Shown piece after piece: positions 60,807 to 64,000 of a DNA stretch of 64,000 nucleotides. The notes under the pieces are model-generated. The model searched no databases, had not been told where the DNA came from, and saw only the letters and a list, made by a program, of their open reading frames with translations. The translations under genes were made by a program, and so were the position numbers. The stretch is taken from positions 1,178,001-1,242,000 of the forward strand of contig NZ_CP142685.1 in NCBI RefSeq assembly GCF_045689735.1. The letters run 5' to 3'. Every line of letters starts with the position of its first letter. Position 1 is the stretch's first letter. This DNA is from Halothiobacillus sp045689735. GTDB lineage: Bacteria > Pseudomonadota > Gammaproteobacteria > Halothiobacillales > Halothiobacillaceae.

Positions 60807-62528
60807 ATGCGAGCTGTCATGTCTGTCACGGATTCTTCCTGCGCGGTCGATGTGCTGATCATCGGTTCCGGCGCCGCAGGACTCGCCGCCGCCCTGCGAT
60901 TACCGCAGGACTTGCGCATCTGCATTTTGAGCAAGGCCACCCTGAGCGCGGGCAGCACCCCCTGGGCGCAAGGCGGCATCGCTGCGGCGCTGGGGGGCTT
61001 CGAGGACATCGAACAGCACATCGAAGACACCTGTCGGGCAGGGGGGGATCTGCCCGATCCGGCGGTCGTGCGGCGCGTGGTCGAAGCCGGTGCCGAGCAA
61101 ATCGAGTGGCTGCTGGCGCTGGGCATGCCCTTTTCGAATGAGTCCGATCACCTACATCTGACCCGCGAAGGCGGGCACGGCACCCGGCGGGTCGCCCATG
61201 CGGCAGATCACACGGGCAAAAGCCTGATGGATACCCTGCTCGCGGCCGTGCAATCCCGACCCAATATCCACTATCGGGAACGGCATCTCGCCGTCAACCT
61301 GATAACCACCCACAGTCTGGGGCGAATCGACGAAGCCAATCGCTGCCTCGGTGCCTATGTCCTCGACCTCGATCACGATACCGTGCGCACCTTTCAGGCC
61401 GATCACATCATTCTGGCGACGGGCGGGGCGGCCAAAGCCTACCTGTACACCACCAACCCGGATGGTTCGACGGGCGATGGTATTGCCATGGGCTGGCGTG
61501 CCGGCTGCCGGGTGGCCAATATGGAGTTCATGCAGTTCCACCCGACCTGCCTATTCGAACCCCGCGCCAAATCGTTTCTGATCAGCGAAGCGGTGCGCGG
61601 TGAAGGGGGGCTTCTCCGCCTGCCGGACGGCAGCCGCTTCATGCCGCGCTATCACCCAGATGCGGAACTCGCGCCCCGGGATGTGGTGGCGCGCGCCATC
61701 GACGCGGAAATGAAGCGGCTGGGCATCGACTGCGTCTACCTCGACATCACCCACAAAGGTGCCGCGTTCATCGAACAGCATTTCCCGATGATCCACGCCC
61801 GCTGCCTCGAATATGGCTATGACATGACCCGAGATCCGCTGCCGGTCGTCCCTGCCGCACACTACACCTGCGGTGGGCTGATCGTGAACGAGGCGGGTCG
61901 AACCGACCTCCTCGGCCTGTACGCCATCGGGGAAACCAGCCACACCGGGCTGCACGGTGCCAATCGCCTGGCGAGTAACTCCCTGCTCGAATGCCTCGTC
62001 TATGCACAGGCCGCCGCCGAGGACATCACGCGCCATCCCCTGCCCCCGCACCCTGCGGTACTCCCCGACTGGGATGAAAGCCTGGTGACCGATCCCGATG
62101 AAGCGGTCGTAGTCACCCACAACTGGGACGAACTGCGGCGCACAATGTGGGACTATGTCGGCATCGTGCGCACCACCAAACGGCTGGAACGCGCTGCCCA
62201 CCGCATCGAGCTGCTCAAGCGCGAAATTCAGGAGTATTACGCCCATTTTCGCATCAGCAACAACCTGATCGAGCTCCGCAACCTCGTCGAAGTGGCCGAT
62301 CTGATTGTGCGCGCTGCCCTCGCCCGCCAAGAAAGCCGGGGACTGCACTTCACCCGGGATTACCCGGAGCTGGATCGGGCACACCCACCCCGCAACACGG
62401 TCTGCGATCGTACAGTGGCCGGATCGGGTGCCCTGGGAAATCCGCCTACCGGCTCGGCGGCTCCATTCATGTGTCGAATGCTGCCTCCCGCCGAAACAAT
62501 AAGGCAAGACGAATCCGCAGCCCGGTAA
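60807..62528 (+). CDS. nadB: L-aspartate oxidase
   Basis: 573 aa (569 if the ATG at 60819 is used). Oxidises aspartate to iminoaspartate, the first step of de novo NAD synthesis. FAD-binding VDVLIIGSGAAGLAAALRL, the substrate-loop LTREGGHGTRRVAHAADHTG, and the C-terminal helical domain (MWDYVGIVRTTKRLERAAHR). About 30 extra low-complexity residues follow the normal family C-terminus. It is divergent from rpoE, a common gammaproteobacterial order. Confidence 0.96.
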   Translation: MRAVMSVTDSSCAVDVLIIGSGAAGLAAALRLPQDLRICILSKATLSAGSTPWAQGGIAAALGGFEDIEQHIEDTCRAGGDLPDPAVVRRVVEAGAEQIEWLLALGMPFSNESDHLHLTREGGHGTRRVAHAADHTGKSLMDTLLAAVQSRPNIHYRERHLAVNLITTHSLGRIDEANRCLGAYVLDLDHDTVRTFQADHIILATGGAAKAYLYTTNPDGSTGDGIAMGWRAGCRVANMEFMQFHPTCLFEPRAKSFLISEAVRGEGGLLRLPDGSRFMPRYHPDAELAPRDVVARAIDAEMKRLGIDCVYLDITHKGAAFIEQHFPMIHARCLEYGYDMTRDPLPVVPAAHYTCGGLIVNEAGRTDLLGLYAIGETSHTGLHGANRLASNSLLECLVYAQAAAEDITRHPLPPHPAVLPDWDESLVTDPDEAVVVTHNWDELRRTMWDYVGIVRTTKRLERAAHRIELLKREIQEYYAHFRISNNLIELRNLVEVADLIVRAALARQESRGLHFTRDYPELDRAHPPRNTVCDRTVAGSGALGNPPTGSAAPFMCRMLPPAETIRQDESAAR

Positions 62529-62557
62529 GGCAAAGATTCCGGCCAGATGGCCCGCAG

Positions 62558-62580
62558 AAAAAACCCCGCCGAAGCGGGGT
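62558..62580 (-). terminator. Intrinsic terminator of acnB
   Basis: Minus strand: stem ACCCCGC/GCGGGGT (arms 62580-62574 and 62569-62563) closing a TTCG tetraloop, followed by a run of five T residues. It begins about 25 bp beyond the acnB stop. Confidence 0.92.
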
Positions 62581-62604
62581 GGATGCCACGATCAACCGAT
62601 GCAA

Positions 62605-64000
62605 TCAGGCAGGCACGGCCACCACGGGAATGTCTTTGATCATCTGCAATCCCTTGGCGGCCTCTTTCTGATAGCTGGCGATCTCGTTGAAATTCAGATA
62701 GCGGTAAATGTCACTGGCCAGCGGCTTGAGCCCCATGACCTGCGCCTGATATTCCGCGACGCTTGGCAGGCGCCCCAGCAAGGCAGCGACAGCGCTCAGC
62801 TCGGCCGAAGCGAGGTAAACATTGGTGTCTTTCCCCATGCGGTTGGGGAAGTTGCGCGTCGAGGTCGAAACAACCGTGGCCCCTTCCGCCACCCGCGCCT
62901 GGTTGCCCATGCACAATGAGCAGCCGGGCATTTCGGTGCGCGCACCGGCTTTGCCGAAGATGCTGTAGTAGCCTTCTTCGGTGAGCTGATGCGCATCCAT
63001 CCGCGTCGGCGGGGCAATCCACAAGCGGGTGGGCACCGCGCCGCCATGCGCTTCAAGCACCTTGCCGGCCGCGCGGTAGTGCCCGATATTGGTCATGCAG
63101 GAGCCGATGAAGACTTCATCGATTTTGGCGCCTTGCACCGCCGACAGTGGCTTGATGTCGTCCGGGTCATTCGGGCAGGCCAGCAGCGGCTCGGTGATGG
63201 TCGCCAGATCGATTTCGATGATTTCGGCATACTCGGCGTCGGCATCGGGTTCGAGCAGCTCGGGATTGGCCAGCCATTTTTCCATGGCTTCGATGCGCCG
63301 CGCCAGGGTGCGCTTGTCTTCATAGCCGTTGGCGATCATCCATTGCAGCAAGGTGATGTTGCTTTGCAAAAATTCGATGATCGGTTCTTTGGCCAAGCGC
63401 ACGGTGCAGCCATTGGCAGAGCGCTCGGCGGAGGCATCAGCAAACTCGAAGGCTTGTTCCACCTTGAGGTTCGGCAGCCCTTCGATTTCCAGCACTCGGC
63501 CATTGAAGACATTTTTCTTGCCCTTTTTTTCAACCGTGAGCAACCCGCGCTGAATCGCCACATAGGGGATGGCGTTGACGAGATCACGCAGGGTGATGCC
63601 GGGCTGCATCTCGCCCTTGAAGCGCACCAGCACGGATTCCGGCATATCGAGTGGCATCACGCCGAGCGCGGCGGCGAATGCGACGAGACCGGAGCCCGCC
63701 GGGAAGGAAATGCCAATCGGGAAGCGGGTGTGGGAATCGCCGCCCGTGCCGACGGTGTCCGGCATAACCATACGGTTCAACCAGCTATGAATCACCCCAT
63801 CGCCGGGGCGCAGCGAGACTCCGCCGCGCGTGCTGATGAAATCCGGCAGGCTGTGCTGCAATTCGATATCGACCGGTTTGGGATAGGCCGCGGTATGGCA
63901 GAACGATTGCATCACGAGATCGGCCGAAAAACCGAGGCAAGCGAGCTCTTTCAGTTCATCGCGGGTCATGGCGCCGGTAGTGTCCTGGCTGCCGACCGTG
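62605..64000 (-). CDS. acnB: Aconitate hydratase B, C-terminal part (truncated by window edge)
   Basis: At least 465 residues of AcnB; the frame is open to 64000 and its first residues (TVGSQDTTGAMTRDELKELA) are internal to the family, so the 5' part lies to the right. Motifs: MPDTVGTGGDSHTRFPIGIS, the 4Fe-4S cysteines in FIGSCMTNIG and PGCSLCMGNQAR, and STSTRNFPNRMG. It interconverts citrate and isocitrate in the TCA cycle. Its terminator follows the stop. Confidence 0.97.
   Translation of the reverse strand, partial: TVGSQDTTGAMTRDELKELACLGFSADLVMQSFCHTAAYPKPVDIELQHSLPDFISTRGGVSLRPGDGVIHSWLNRMVMPDTVGTGGDSHTRFPIGISFPAGSGLVAFAAALGVMPLDMPESVLVRFKGEMQPGITLRDLVNAIPYVAIQRGLLTVEKKGKKNVFNGRVLEIEGLPNLKVEQAFEFADASAERSANGCTVRLAKEPIIEFLQSNITLLQWMIANGYEDKRTLARRIEAMEKWLANPELLEPDADAEYAEIIEIDLATITEPLLACPNDPDDIKPLSAVQGAKIDEVFIGSCMTNIGHYRAAGKVLEAHGGAVPTRLWIAPPTRMDAHQLTEEGYYSIFGKAGARTEMPGCSLCMGNQARVAEGATVVSTSTRNFPNRMGKDTNVYLASAELSAVAALLGRLPSVAEYQAQVMGLKPLASDIYRYLNFNEIASYQKEAAKGLQMIKDIPVVAVPA

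Noticed and set aside
1..64000. CRISPR arrays, rRNA genes and intact insertion sequences.
   Set aside because: No spaced direct repeats, rRNA signatures or complete transposase genes with terminal repeats were seen on either strand.

Overview
The window reads as a contiguous piece of a gammaproteobacterial chromosome with moderately high GC and dense coding on both strands. The lineage is inferred from gene order: nadB divergent from rpoE-rseA-rseB-rseC-degP/mucD, dapA-bamC, rsmI divergent from lpoA-yraN-diaA, asd beside fimV, and the petABC bc1 operon. A sulfur-globule-type protein, a nitrate ABC transporter and the bc1 complex fit a sulfur-oxidising chemolithotroph such as a Halothiobacillus-like organism. 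That genus-level guess is inference only.

Layout. 1-2.5 kb: nitrate uptake genes nrtA-nrtB (minus strand) behind a leader with a strong intrinsic terminator and an ANTAR-type antiterminator. 2.6-6.3 kb: gltX followed by an orphan membrane sensor. 6.4-10.1 kb: a FlgT-like secreted protein convergent with a PhnD-PAS-GGDEF-EAL protein. 10.1-13.7 kb: argG, bamC and dapA. 13.7-20.2 kb: rsmI, lpoA, yraN, diaA, a FAD-linked dehydrogenase and a CcsA-like membrane protein. 20.3-23 kb: a possible 45-aa ORF and petABC. 23.2-30.2 kb: a long minus-strand housekeeping run (Nif3-like, tilS, accA, panC, panB, folK, pcnB) and tRNA-Val(GAC) with its own promoter and terminator. 30.3-36.2 kb: parC, lptG, lptF and trhP.

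36.2-46.1 kb is the main accessory-looking segment. An AT-rich, repeat-bearing intergenic region precedes an RND adaptor, an RND permease, a sulfur-globule-like Gly/Tyr/Pro protein, a membrane protein with one CxxCH haem-c site and a single-TM coiled-coil protein. katG follows with a dyad-rich promoter, and then a decayed transposase remnant. This five-gene set is the best candidate for an undescribed system, possibly concerned with sulfur handling at the cell envelope.

46.1-53.7 kb: fimV, asd and leuB, then leuD and leuC with a DMT-family permease between leuB and leuD. A LysR regulator is divergent from leuC. 54.9-64 kb: an old-yellow-enzyme reductase, the sigma-E envelope-stress operon, nadB, and the 3' part of acnB running off the right edge. 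No rRNA, CRISPR array or intact insertion sequence was seen.
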